NCBI RefSeq assembly: GCF_051401765.1
Contig: NC_135066.1
Span: forward strand, 20,253,001 to 20,317,000
Origin: Calliopsis andreniformis
Lineage: Eukaryota > Arthropoda > Insecta > Hymenoptera > Andrenidae
Reading direction: 5' to 3'
Length of the DNA stretch: 64,000 bases
Positions 12,560 through 24,056 of the stretch are shown here, piece by piece. Each line of letters starts with the position of its first letter. The stretch's first letter is position 1. The notes beneath the pieces are model-generated. The model was not told where the DNA came from, did no database searches, and worked only from the letters and a program-made list of their open reading frames with translations. The translations under genes and the position numbers were made by a program.

Positions 12560-13195
12560 TAGTATAAAGCTTGAGTTTTTGAATATTTTAAGTTGCACTT
12601 AAAGACTATCATGTCACATTCAAGCCTTTGGAGTCCTATTGAAGTGTTAACGCTAAGATCTCGAAGCTGTTGAGATTAAAGTGAAGAAACTAACAATAAT
12701 TCTGTGATATATTGTATGTATTTTGATTTGATTTAAACCTTGATCTTTGAACGTGGACTTTTCAAAGTCTATTACATACATTGGAATGAATACATAAAGT
12801 TTCAAAGGATCTCTTGAAAACATCGAATGTTTGAAAATCTGAAAGTTCAAAATGGAAATATTTGAAGAATTCAAGTTTTGTATTTTACTCATTTGTGTTA
12901 ATCTCATAAATAATATCTTGTAAGCTTATATTATTTGTTAAAGAATTAATATTTAAAATTACATTGAATTGCTGCTGTGTTGATTCCCATTTTATGTCTA
13001 TTTTCGAAGTCTTAAGTAATACTTGAATCTCTCTTTAGAAAAATATTTAATATGGTATTCAGATCAATAATTCTTATGAGATGACCTACTAAATGTTTCT
13101 AAATTTGAAGATTCCAAAATTGCAAAATTTGTAACTTTCAAATGTTTAAAAGCTTAACATTTGAAAATTTGAAAAGTTCAACCTTAGTACAAAAA
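12560..13195. repeat. Interspersed repeat made of TTGAAAATTT-like words
   Basis: The sequence is built from recurring words such as TTTGAAAATTTG, AAGTTCAAA and TCGAAG. The part at 12641-12783 is alignable in direct orientation with 34941-35081: both contain TGATATATTGTATKTATTTTGA and end TACATTGG. Similar wording recurs at 22660-23065. It is a decayed repeat family of unknown class and no product is encoded. Confidence 0.45.
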
Positions 13196-15840
13196 TGCAA
13201 CCAATTCATAGATTTTATCATAGAAAGTACAATTGAGTAAAAAGGTTTAAAGTAAGAATAGCTTAGACTATTATAGCTCTCACTTTTCAGTCAATTTAAA
13301 ATGTAACACAACTACACCAATATTTTTAATAAATTAAGCCAAGGAAGAGTCAAGTAAGTCTGTGATTTTACAGTATTAATATAAATAAATTTGATGTATC
13401 TGTTTCCGTCAATATCATTCGTAGAATAAAAAACTATTAAGACATTGTTTGAAACATTTTTCCATTATGCAAAATCACATATGAGTATTCCCGTACAACT
13501 GCAATTTCCCAGATGTATAATAGCTCAGAGAACGCTTAGTTACCCTTCGATATACATAATTTCAAATGTGACATAAAATTCAATTTGTAACTTTAATAAT
13601 GTATGCACAGACAGAATACAACATTTCCATTGATTCATATATACATTTGAAGGCGGTGTCATTCAGGAATTCAATATCACTTTACTGCTATTATATATAC
13701 CTATACTATGTTATGCTTCAGATATAACACAATAGAATATAGCTTTTTTTGTAATCTGAACTTACTACCTTTCGCATATAATTTGTTTATACGAGTAGTA
13801 GTAAGTCCTACAAAAATCATTTCCCTGGCTCTTCTAACACTGATATTCCGTATGTAATTCTTTTTGTGATTCACAATTTTGTTTATACACAATCTGGAAT
13901 ACAACTATTAAGGCATTCTTCCTGCCAAAGTACCTTACCTATGTTTACCGTATTACTATAAGATTTCATATCTTTAATGAAACAAAGATTATATGAATTC
14001 ATTATATTTGTTGGAACCTCTACTCTCTTGGAAGCTCAACATTTCACCTGCGTACTTATCTATAAGTAATAGTCTGACTTGTAAGTTGTTGCTAGCAATT
14101 CGAAAATCTATTTATAAGTGTAATAGACACAGACCGTACAGTACTAAAACTGTACTTTCTTAACAGTTTTTGACACTAACCCGGATGAACTCTTTTCTTA
14201 AATTACTTTGCCACTACTGATTGCCATGCCGCTACTGACAATATTTCTTAATTTCACAAATTATTGTCCTTACTTTTTCCTTTTGTGAACTTTTTTCTTA
14301 TTCACAAGTTTCTTCGCAATTTCGTTTTCATTATTGAAAGTTTTAGAATACAATAAGCTGTGAAGTTACAACCGCCTATTAGCTTTGCAATTTTACTGAT
14401 GGATTTTTCTTCTTTGTACAACTTTGGTACCATCTGAACAGTACTTTCTTCAGTCTATGTAGCTGCCTATAAACGGAGCAATCTTTCTTTACCTTCTACT
14501 ATTCTTAGAAGAAAATTCTTAAGAGATGGATTCCATTGATAGTTCGTAGTCCTTCCGTGACCCATGATATGTAATATCACTATACAGTTAGTCTTATACA
14601 TAAACCCTACATATTTCACCCAAGTCTTGAGTTAATAGAACATTATATCAATGAGACCGTTAGATAATCATGAAACCTTCAAAGGCATGATAAGCCAAGA
14701 AGGGTTTTACAATACGTTTGTTGACGTTATCGATTGACGTGTTTGTCTGGGTGTCCACATCTGTAATGCATTGTGCTTTCCTATGGTGCAATAGGTTGCA
14801 GCCTCGCCACTTCCAGATATGCGATATAGATTCCAACAGAAGGATTTGACATGATATCAAAGGATAAATCCAGAGGTTGAATCGTGCTCATCTAATGTCA
14901 ATCTTCTGTGATCGATTCACGAGTAGGACAGGATCACTGATATTATTGACAGGGAATATATTACTGCCTATATGTTCAATGATATTGTTTTACTATAACT
15001 CGAATGCGTTTAACTGAAATAGGTGTATTCAAACGAAATTGTGTACATTATGGAGGACAATGAATGGACAATGATATGAACCATTGATGTCTTCTATTCT
15101 GTCACCGATGGAAAGAATAATTTAATATAATGCTGTAAAAAGTCAAGAAGAAAAGGGACATTTAATATATTGATACTTTTATTTTAAGTTAACTTAATTA
15201 GTATCACACTACACCGAGCATATACCAGCTTTATGAGGTTATTAATAATTATTAAAATATTCGCTATTAAAATAATGGAAACTAATAATAGGTACAAATT
15301 TCTTTCATCTATCAAATATTAAAATGTGTATCTATATTATTTTTGTCATAGATATTTGTGTAGAATTGCACATTTTGTGCATTCCGTACTTTATAGCATA
15401 TTAAATTTTCCATAAATGCAGAAAAGACAAAAGTTTAATAATAAGAAAGAAGTCAGTGTTGTAACTTTCCATGCAGTTAGAACAGAAATTTCCTTTTACT
15501 TTCAGACTGTTTTTGTGATTGACTAATTTAATTGAAAGACACAGAATAAGAATTATTTTCTGGAATGACTCATCAAGTCATCTGTGGGGTACTAATTGTA
15601 ATTATAATATTACGATAAGAAATAAAATAACCAATTAGAATAATTCTATAGTTTAAAATAGATGTTAGATGTAATTTTAATGCAAGTTCTAAACCTAAAT
15701 GCTACGTAGGAAAATAATGGTTTACCTTGTAAATTACTTTTAAAACATTGTTTTGTAATAGGATGACGAACTTGCTTCATCGAATCAACGTCGTCATGCT
15801 TTAGTGAGATTAGTGTTAGCGTAAATTTAAATGGTCTCTA
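13196..15840. other. AT-rich stretch, nothing assigned
   Basis: I see only short frames and scattered simple runs. No gene, RNA gene or clear element is supported. Confidence 0.5.
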
Positions 15841-15846
15841 TATATA

Positions 15847-16200
15847 TAGGATGTCCCATACTGGTAGTACAAGCACAACACCAGTAATCCAGTAAAAAAT
15901 AAGTCGAAAATATGGAATATACTTTTCTGGTATCGTGCTTCGTTCTCATAAAAATTGAGTTTGAATTACGATCGGGTACAAGTGTACTCAAATGCAATTT
16001 TGGGTGTTTGAGGGATACATGGGGTAAAGAGAACACTGTTGTTCTGAGCATTGAGAGTCTCTACGGTAAGCTAAAGTTAGGCTCGCTCTGAGACAGGGAA
16101 TGGATTTTCTCTTTCGTTCGGTTTGCTGTTTCCGCCCACAGTCATCATCATTTTTTCAGGCCCAGCAGCCGTTGGTATTGCAGTCAATATTTGAAAGAAT
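15847..16200. repeat. Terminus-like repeat, TACAGGATG family, copy 2
   Basis: It starts TAGGATGTCCCATACTGG and carries the AATAAGTCGAAAATATGG block shared with the copies near 6067 and 55576. The second half (about 16080-16195) is GC-richer. On the minus strand it holds an open frame of about 40 codons ending near 16072, which looks protein-like but is unassigned. It is probably a transposon fragment. Confidence 0.35.
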
Positions 16201-16373
16201 ATAGGATTCAGTCATAAATAAGTTCTACCTTTTCAATTGAAATTTATTTATCAATAAAATGTATTACATTAGAGTTCAATTTAAATTATACACTGCGGAG
16301 AATAAGTATAGCAGCACTTCAATCTTTAAATATACTGACTGTTTACAGACTGACTTCGAGTTATTAATATTAA

Positions 16374-16458
16374 CCCTCGGATGGCGAACGATGGGTTAAA
16401 AGTGACCCTGAATTGACTAGCTCTGCATATAAATGTAAAACAATTTGCTGTCCGAGGG
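16374..16458. mobile_element. piggyBac-type MITE, 85 bp
   Basis: TTAA occurs on both sides (16370-16373 and 16459-16462). The enclosed 85 bases begin CCCTCGGATGGCGAAC and end with the near-complement GCTGTCCGAGGG. A TTAA target and inverted ends starting CCC are the hallmark of piggyBac-type elements. It is far too short to encode anything, so it would depend on a transposase elsewhere. Confidence 0.75.
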
Positions 16459-16462
16459 TTAA

Positions 16463-18590
16463 TAACGAAAAAGCATAGCAGGGACTACAATATATTTAAG
16501 AAGGGAAGCAACGTGATAACATTTACGGAAATCCAAATATGAATACAAAAGTCATCAATGCATACATGCATACTTGTACGTATTCCTGCATGTACGTGAA
16601 GAAACTCTTATAAATGTGATCAAAAATATGCCCAACAATATTTTTCACTTTACTTATAAAATAGAAAGTTTGCCTTATTATAAATATTGTATATCATAAT
16701 AGTCTTAGAAAAATAACCAGAACTCTTAAAAATTGGTATTACAGTTGTGCTTAATGATCCCCTCTGTATTCACCCTGTTCAACTCTATCTGCCCATACTC
16801 ACTAGCGATCATTAATGGGATCAGGACGTGTTTTCCATGGATTTTGTTTTACTATAATTTATTTACTCGTTTGGAATGTTTCATTACACACTTGAACGAA
16901 ACTGTCGCAACCTTGCCTCCCCCTCCCACAGCCTCTCTACTTCTTCATCTGTGGCTTCGTTTCCAGGAAACATTAGAATTAGCTGTGAAATTAGCATATT
17001 CAGAAGTTTTGCAGTTTAACGGATGACTTCTATGCAGTTGAGCCGAGAAGCCTCTGGCTGACTGCAGCGAATATTTTCAAGCTGCCCAAGCAAACAATGT
17101 AGTCACGTCATCTTATGAGGGAAAAATGTCTCTCTAGTGCTGTAATTATCGAGGGGGGTGCTCAGTGGGATCCAAGTTAATAACTAGCTGTGAAGGTTAA
17201 ATTTCTTCTCATCCAGACTTCTCGTTAAGTGAAAATTCGTCGCCTTCAAAATAAAATATTAGGTTTGACCTTATTGCTTTTCACTCAATTCATACGTGGT
17301 GAAATTCTTTTGCCAGATTGTAATTCACGTGGATGAAGTCGTCAAAATTTGTTTAAGGGTAAACATGCAGAAAGTGAATCAAAAATAGTGTGCTACTGCA
17401 GGAAGTACTGTAGAAATATGTAGTTCTAAATTTGAGGTATCTTCTAGAAAAAGTACAATACAATGTAAACCTGTAGGTATAGGTTAACGAATAAAATAAG
17501 TTTAATGTAGTAATACAGGCGATCTTATTTGAATTTTGAAAGCGGTAAATTCTTAGTTACCTAATACTTAAAAATCAATCTGTTAGAATCTCTGTATGAA
17601 TGATTCATGATGTTTGCGGTTCTCTTATCTAGTCCATACATATATGTATGTACGTGCCGGTGGTTATGAAACTGGTGTTAGCCAACAATTTTTCTTAAAA
17701 TTTATGTTTTCGTTTTCTGGGATTTGGTTTATTTCCGGGTAATTCAATTACTAAAATAACTTTTTTCAAATTTTGGATTTGCAACATTACGTTCATAATC
17801 AGCAGCACATATCTGCATTGGGTTTCCCATTTCATTTGCTTTAGTTTCCTATCATATAATCTTAGTCTTAGACCATATATACTACACGACATAATGCGTG
17901 TATAGAAAATTCAGGAATTAAGTAAAACAAAAATTACGTGAAAAATATGACATCACATATGGGCCAAAGACGATTCGAAATGATTAACACGGCATTAACT
18001 TACATTATAAATTATTAAAAATTGTGCAAACTTGTTATGTTCAGGGTTGTAAAGGAAACAATATATAGCCAACAATTGAGTTTACTATAAGAATAAAATA
18101 CGCAGCAGACTGACTAGAACTATTTTATTTCATAATCTACAATTAAAAATAAATAATTTTCCTCCAAACATTTGTGTGCTATTCGTATTTTTATTACTTG
18201 TTTCAGTTAAAATAAGTTTTAAGAAAATAATTAGACATCTTTTACAGAAAATTATCAATATCTTAATATCGAGTTCAAATAAATTTTGCAAAATTATAGT
18301 CTTCAAAATAGGTTATAATAAGCACTATTTAAAATTGCAAAATTAAAGTAAAAATTAATGACTAAAATATACCTACATACCTATCAAAAATATTACCTTG
18401 GATATTTTAAAAAGAGTATATATATATGCATTTATTTGTTTATTTGTTACAAAAGTTAACGATATATTCAAGGCGAACATTACGATAGCTTTATATGTTT
18501 GAAATATTGGTGTATCACTCTTCTAAAACTGCATAGGTAGTATGTATCGTACTAACATAGCGTATATGGTCTGGGTTAGGGTCTGTTACT
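16463..18590. other. AT-rich stretch, nothing assigned
   Basis: The plus-strand frame at 16733-17026 has no motif I recognise. No RNA gene or element boundary is visible. Confidence 0.45.
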
Positions 18591-18599
18591 TATCACTCT

Positions 18600-18840
18600 C
18601 CACTTAATTCTCTGTAAACTTATCTTTATTGTACTTTTCATTTCTCTGTTTTTCTTTCTGTTTTTGATACCCCTCTGGTATATTTTTCCTCTTACTTAGT
18701 AACCCTATTCTATGTATCTCATTTTTCTTTATTCTAATTACTGCTCGTTTATTTTTACGTCCTTATTTCAGCTCTTCATTCTTCCTCTTCTGAGTTTCAT
18801 TTCTGCTAACTGTCTCTTTTACGATTTCTACGTCCACTAA
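18600..18840 (+). repeat. Pyrimidine-rich tract
   Basis: About 240 bases are strongly biased to C and T on the plus strand, directly next to the left arm of the long-arm element at 18854. It is a low-complexity tract without a reading frame. Confidence 0.5.
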
Positions 18841-18853
18841 CTGCGTATCATAA

Positions 18854-19254
18854 GGAAAGGTTTCTAGGTGTCCGCCTCCGATTGTTTTGGTTTTCAGATA
18901 TGTTATAGAGGACCAAAGGTAAGAAATACGTGTTTTTTATATTGGCCCGTTTTCATATTTATGAAGTAAAACAACCACTTGAAGTGCATAAGATTAAATA
19001 TGAGTAATAGTTTAAATTAGTTAAAAAATTACTATGAGACTTAATAGAAATTTAATTTGTTGCATATCTGGGCAAGTGAATAATGTCTTTGTTTTCAGTC
19101 ACCCTTAACACAATAGTAAACTACCCTTAATCATTTAAATGCACATTTAAGATCTGAAACCTACAAGAAGATTCTTAAAATCTTCAAGACACCTTAGATT
19201 TTATGCTAATAAATCACTGGATGATAACAAATTACTGGTTCTATTACCTCCGAC
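18854..19254 (+). repeat. Left inverted arm of the 2.2 kb element
   Basis: It matches the reverse complement of 20664-21060. Shared landmarks are GTGTCCGCYTCCRATTG, TTCATATTTATGA, GCATATCTGGG and AAATTACTGGTTCTATTACC. Divergence is moderate with small gaps. Confidence 0.75.
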
Positions 19255-19672
19255 CCGTACTGAGGAATGCACTACCCCTGATTGCTGAACTACATTTGTC
19301 TTAATAGGGGTCGATCAAATTCAAGAAAAGATTTTTTCTTGAAAATCGAGTTCTGCATAAGTACTTCATTAACGAGAATAATATTATTTTTAAAAAATTA
19401 TATTACATTATTGTTAAAAATGTAAGTTGAAACTAAAATACTGTAAGAAATAATAAAATGTGAAGGAATCAAGTGTCTGTGAAATGACATTTGTTTTCAT
19501 TCCTACGGAATACATATAATCAATTGGATATTTTTTATTTTTGAGACGTTATCAAGTTACGCGTTATTTCTGGCAAGACATTGTTATTCCCTTCCTCGAA
19601 AACGTGTTCTCTAGTCACAGCTGAGTAGTTGACGTGTTAACAGAAGTAATTCTGCTATTCTAGTGATGGAAA

Positions 19673-20665
19673 ATGATCATTAATTCGATAAACATGTTGT
19701 ATTTATTATTAGCAACATTCAACACAATGTACGTGATAAAAATTCCCATAACAAGGGAAGAAATTCAATTGAAGGAGTCTATAGAGAGCATATTTGAATT
19801 TAATGCAATTGAAATTTCAGAAGAGCCTTCACTGGATTTTCAGGATCAATTTAAAGAGCGTAAAGTCGAAACTATTGATGAAAATGATAACGATGAAAAT
19901 TGGTCTGAAGAAACATACGCAAGAGTTTGTTCCCAGCGTGATGAAAATGTTAATATTGACTGTTGCATTCTGGAAAGTTGGGGAAAAAGGACGTAAACTT
20001 AATATCTACAGTTCAACATAATTTTAAACTTTTTTCTTCCAAACGGCAATCATCTCGATGGACTAATCAGATCGAAGGAGAAGGAACCAAACAAGAAAAA
20101 TTAGCTACAGTTTCCGAGTATGTAATAAAATGTTTCAAAAATGCTATTGATGCCGATTATATCTTGCACGACAGAGATATTCGACGATGGGCATTGAAAG
20201 CATATACGGAACAGAATAATAATAATATGGAATTAGTAGCTTTCAGGACATGGTTATATAATTTTAAAGAAGCTCATCGTATTGTTTGAGGAAAAGTAAC
20301 TAAATTTGTTACTCGAAAGACAATAGAAAATGATGAACTTTTGAAGACTAAGGCTGCAGACTTTGTTAATGTAGTAAAGGCACTGGAGTGGATTTCAGTA
20401 AGAAATACATTCTGGAGAAACCTTACAATTGGAAGGCGTGAAAAAAGTAAAATGTGTCGTGCAATCTGTATCTTCAACGTTACATAGTTATACAATACAA
20501 CCAGCGGTAACTGCTGATGGAAGATTGTTGTTGCCGCTGTTTATGGTCTTACAAGAAGTAAGCGGACAATTTGGACCAACAGTGCAGAAAGCATTATTTA
20601 AGCCAATGAACGTTTACGTAATTGCATCAAAATTTGAGAAATTCGCTTCAGGTGGACGGAGGTAA
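19673..20665 (+). pseudogene. Broken pogo/Tc5-like DDE transposase
   Basis: The first frame (19673-19996) gives an acidic N-terminal part. A frameshift near 19985 moves to the frame of 19963-20289, which contains a CENP-B-type second helix-turn-helix pattern (DIRRWALKAY ... FRTWLYNFKEAHRIV) ending at a TGA (20287-20289). The frame continues with VTKFVTRKTIENDELL and then shifts again near 20383. The last part (20390-20665) has a TAA at 20399-20401 and the DDE-domain wording HSYTIQP ... ADGRLLLPL. The segment that should carry the first catalytic Asp before SGF is missing, and everything after about VYVIASK is lost. It resembles the DDE_1 family. It cannot make an active enzyme. The family call comes from motif recognition, not a search. 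Confidence 0.7.
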
Positions 20666-21060
20666 TAGAACCAGTAATTTGTTATCATGCAATAATTTAT
20701 TAGTATAAAATCCAAGGTTTCATAAATATTTTAAGAATCTTCTTGCAGGTTTCAAGTCTTAAATGTGCATTGCAGTCTTAAATGTGCAGTAGTTTATCCC
20801 TTGTTAAGGGTGATTGACAACAAGGACATTATTCACCCACCCAGATATGCCGCAAATTAAATTTATATCAAGTCTAATAATCATTTTTTAACTAACTTAA
20901 GCTATTTCTCGTATTTCATCTCATCAACTTCGAGTGATAGTTTCACCTCATAAATATGAAAATGAGCCAGTATAAAAAAATACGGTTCTCTTATTTTTTG
21001 GCCCTTTATAACGTATCTAAAAACCAAAACAATTGGAAGCGGACACCTAAAAACCCTTCC
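20664..21060 (-). repeat. Right inverted arm of the 2.2 kb element
   Basis: It is the partner of the arm at 18854-19254 in opposite orientation. It starts immediately at the end of the transposase remnant and includes that remnant's final codons. Confidence 0.75.
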
Positions 21061-21976
21061 ATGTCAGTCTTTATTTATCAATTAAAAACTGTATCTTTAT
21101 TGTTAATTTACTGTTTCATTTCCTTCTTTAAGATACATTTTTCGAGGTTTTTTGTAAAATGGTTTTCGCTTTAATTAAACGACATTTACAAAAAAAACTT
21201 GTATCTCCCAAGAAGTTAGGGGATTATTTACACGTGTGGTTATTCAATAGCATTCACCACACCTCAAATTTGTTTCATCAACACCCTAATACATTAGAAT
21301 AGTACACAACAATTCGGGGAGAATTTGATGAATACAAAGTGACCAAAACAGACACCCAAACTGGCTTTGCAAACCATTTAAATTCATTGGTTCCGAAATA
21401 TAATTTCAGATTTTAATGTTTGTTCGATCAGTATTCTATAACTAAAAATAAAATGTAAAGTTTTGAACACAATCGTATTAACTATGCAAGCAAAGTACAA
21501 CAGCCCTATTTTGAAGAGGGCCTCCCCTCCAGAATCTAAAAGAAGTGAAGTAGAATTGGTCACAATCAACCAACGAATAAATGTTACAAAAATTGTTTCT
21601 TCGATTTGAAACCTTTTAACCACGTTCCTTTCGTCTTCTCACAATTACTGTACTCGAAAATAAAAAGAAATTTAAAACAAAATGTAAAGTTTTTATAAAA
21701 GAAATCACATTATAAAGAACAAAGAAGCTTCCATTTCCTCTAGTCTACAATTTTCCATAACCTCCTTCCACTAAAATTCTTCATCATGTTTTCTATTATT
21801 TTTACCAACGTACGGAAGAAGCCTCCAAAGCCACGTTAGCAAATCAATCATTTATTCAGAGCATACTTATTGGTTGTTCTTTAAGCCTTTCAAATCCTGT
21901 CTCAATCCCATCCAAAATACTATCGATCATAGTATACAAAGTTAATTGAAATCGCAAACACTGAAATAACGATTTA
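21061..21976. other. AT-rich stretch, nothing assigned
   Basis: I see no gene or element. The small minus frame at 21384-21623 has no recognisable feature. Confidence 0.45.
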
Positions 21977-22147
21977 ATGCTCTCCTTTCGCTGGAACCGC
22001 TACGGGATCGATTCGCTTCAAAAAAGAAACAAAGTTTCTCACTGTTTCCACGTATCGCTACCTAACCAGTCTAGAAGAAGAAGTAGCAATCATATTGAAA
22101 ATACGAACACATCGGCAGTTGGCGAAGGAACAGATTCGTTCCTCTAG
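21977..22147 (+). CDS. Small unassigned open frame of 56 codons
   Basis: It begins at ATG 21977 and ends at TAG 22145-22147. The composition (Asn, Ser, Arg rich, few Leu/Ile runs) and higher GC differ from the flanks. The surrounding 22000-22400 also contains a GCGGCCGC site and GATA-like and E-box-like words (TTATCTTTAATC, CAGCTGG), so a regulatory island is an equally good reading. Confidence 0.15.
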   Translation: MLSFRWNRYGIDSLQKRNKVSHCFHVSLPNQSRRRSSNHIENTNTSAVGEGTDSFL

Positions 22148-22659
22148 ATTACAGATCTGATTTCGCTCGACTTTCCCTCAAAGTGGTTTGGCTGACAACG
22201 AAAAGACCGATCTGCTGAATTACAATCAACTTCGCGCCTTTATGATCGAACAGAGTTGGAAATCGCAGTTTCCCTTCCAAGTGCAATTAGCGGCCGCAGG
22301 CGTCTAAGGCTGCAATTAAACTTTATCTTTAATCAGCTGGCGTGACTTCAGGATAACGATCGCTCATAGATTTTATCGGATGACGTAAGATAAGTAGTAA
22401 GTCAAATCCAAGAAACTGGAATGTTAATAGGTCCCTACGATTTTCTGTGTTCGACAATTAGAGAATTCAATTTCTGATAATAGCATTATACTTGTCTCTT
22501 ACTCATTGTAGATGTTTCTTGAATTTTTTCAGTTGATTTTTATTGTTATCCTGGAACTTAGTTTTAAATTTAATAACTTTCGTATTTCAAATGTCCCTGT
22601 ACAACAGGACTTTTGTTAAAAGCCTTAAGTTTAATACGAAGGAAAAATCACTGTAACTG

Positions 22660-23065
22660 AACTCTCAGAGATCAAGTACAGAATTTAAAAAATTATAAAT
22701 TAGAATAAATCAGAGTACATACAAAGACTTCACCGATTTGGAAATTAAAAGTTTTAATACTTAAAAATGTCAAAGCTTTAAACATTTAATCAGATTTTAC
22801 TTGAGAAATTGCAGTTTCATATTTTAGAGATTTGAAAATTTTAACATATCAAAATTTTGAAATTTTTAGTATTCGTGAGACCAAATTTGAAAATTTGACA
22901 AATTGAAGATTTATATTTTAAGTATTTGAAAATTTCAAAGCTCCGAGCGTTTAAGTGTTCAAATTTGGAAAATCTGAGGAGTTGGAAATGTATATTTTAT
23001 TAATTTAAAAATTTGAATGCCTTCGGTATTCAAAAATTCAAATTTATAGGTTTGAGTAATTGAAA
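22660..23065. repeat. TTGAAAATTT-word repeat, second locus
   Basis: The sequence is dominated by recurring TTTGAAAATTT, AATTTGAAA and TTCAAA words in the same style as 12560-13195 and 34860-35085. No frame of note is present. Confidence 0.4.
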
Positions 23066-23883
23066 ATTTGTTCTAAATTGTTTTAAGATACAGCGAATAC
23101 CTTAATAAGCATAAAAGGAAAGCGTTCTGTATACCCAAATGTCCATAAAATGTGTTTGATCTACTCTACTGACATTACTGCGTTAAACTTGGCTAATCTA
23201 TGCTGGTAATCTACTACACTTATTATAATAAGTGTTTCAATTCACATCAGGTACATTTCATGCGTATTTTAGATTCAAGTTTCGAATTATAAGTAGTCTG
23301 CTTGAAATATTTTATGAACATGGAACCCATTTCAATTAAACAACTACTTGTCTTGATGAAATAATTATGCAAAATGAAACAGTTTTGAACCTACTTGCTA
23401 TAAATTTCATGTGGCAATTTAGAAGTTCCGTTAATATCTGTTGCTTATAATTTAACATTTATATAGTTCAAGGTGTCACAGCAATAGTCGAACACAATAG
23501 CCAGTGCCTATGTTTGTCCTTCGCAAATTTGTACACCTTAAAACAGCTTGTCAAAACATTAAATATTCACAGTATGCGTTAATCGTATTTGGAGTTTAAT
23601 TAAATTACATAATTGAAATACAATAACAGTATTAACTCAAGATGATTGTATTTTAATCGACCCGTTGTTTGTCAATCACGGTGCATTGTTTCAGTCTTGA
23701 TTGAAGCTAAAATAATTAGTTTCATTGTAAAAGGAATAGTATTTGTCTCAGAGGTAAAAGCTGATGGAAAAGTTTCTTCCAATAAATGAAAGAAAGATCG
23801 CGGCGAAATGGAGAGAAATTGTGGAGAACAATATGAAAGAGCGACATATTTAATCTTAAATGTGGCATTAAGGTGGTACTTAC
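23066..23883. other. AT-rich stretch, nothing assigned
   Basis: No coding or element signal is seen. It would be intron sequence if the minus-strand exon at 23884-24056 is real. Confidence 0.4.
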
Positions 23884-24056
23884 AACGACTCTGTCGTCAC
23901 TGAGGAAAGGAACAAATGTTCATAGTTAATTGCCACAGGCGATCTTTCGAGGTTGAAGAAGGAGTACGGTTCTTCTCCCTCTGCATTGTCTCGTTGTGAA
24001 CTTTCCGTTAATTTAAAAGTCAAACCATATTCGACGTCAACCGAGCGAATAAAACG
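23884..24056 (-). CDS. Candidate internal coding exon
   Basis: On the minus strand an acceptor-like AAATTAG is followed by 57 open codons. They have a mixed, well-balanced composition (for example VEYGLTFKLTESSQ near the start) and end in phase 2 at the donor TCGTT followed by GTAAGTACC. Third positions use more G and C than the flanks do, and there are no low-complexity runs. I see no domain motif or hydrophobic segment and cannot name the gene. It is one of the better host-exon candidates, but a frame this long can arise by chance. Confidence 0.33.

Larger units (their letters stand above)
18854..21060 (+). mobile_element. Transposon with about 400 bp inverted arms and a broken transposase
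   Basis: The left arm (about 18854-19254) reads GGAAAGGTTTCTAGGTGTCC at its outer end. The right arm (about 20664-21060), read inwards on the other strand, starts GGAAGGGTTTTTAGGTGTCC, and the two arms stay alignable for roughly 400 bases. The 1.4 kb between them holds remains of a DDE transposase with a CENP-B/Tc5-like DNA-binding domain (19673-20665). The right arm begins inside the last codons of the coding remnant, so the left arm contains an inverted copy of that piece. This suggests an internally deleted derivative created by an inverted duplication. Precise ends and target duplication are not clear. Confidence 0.7.

Noticed and set aside
16733..17026. 97-codon plus-strand frame as a gene
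   Set aside because: It contains a proline run from a C-rich tract, has no splice or start support and no recognisable motif.
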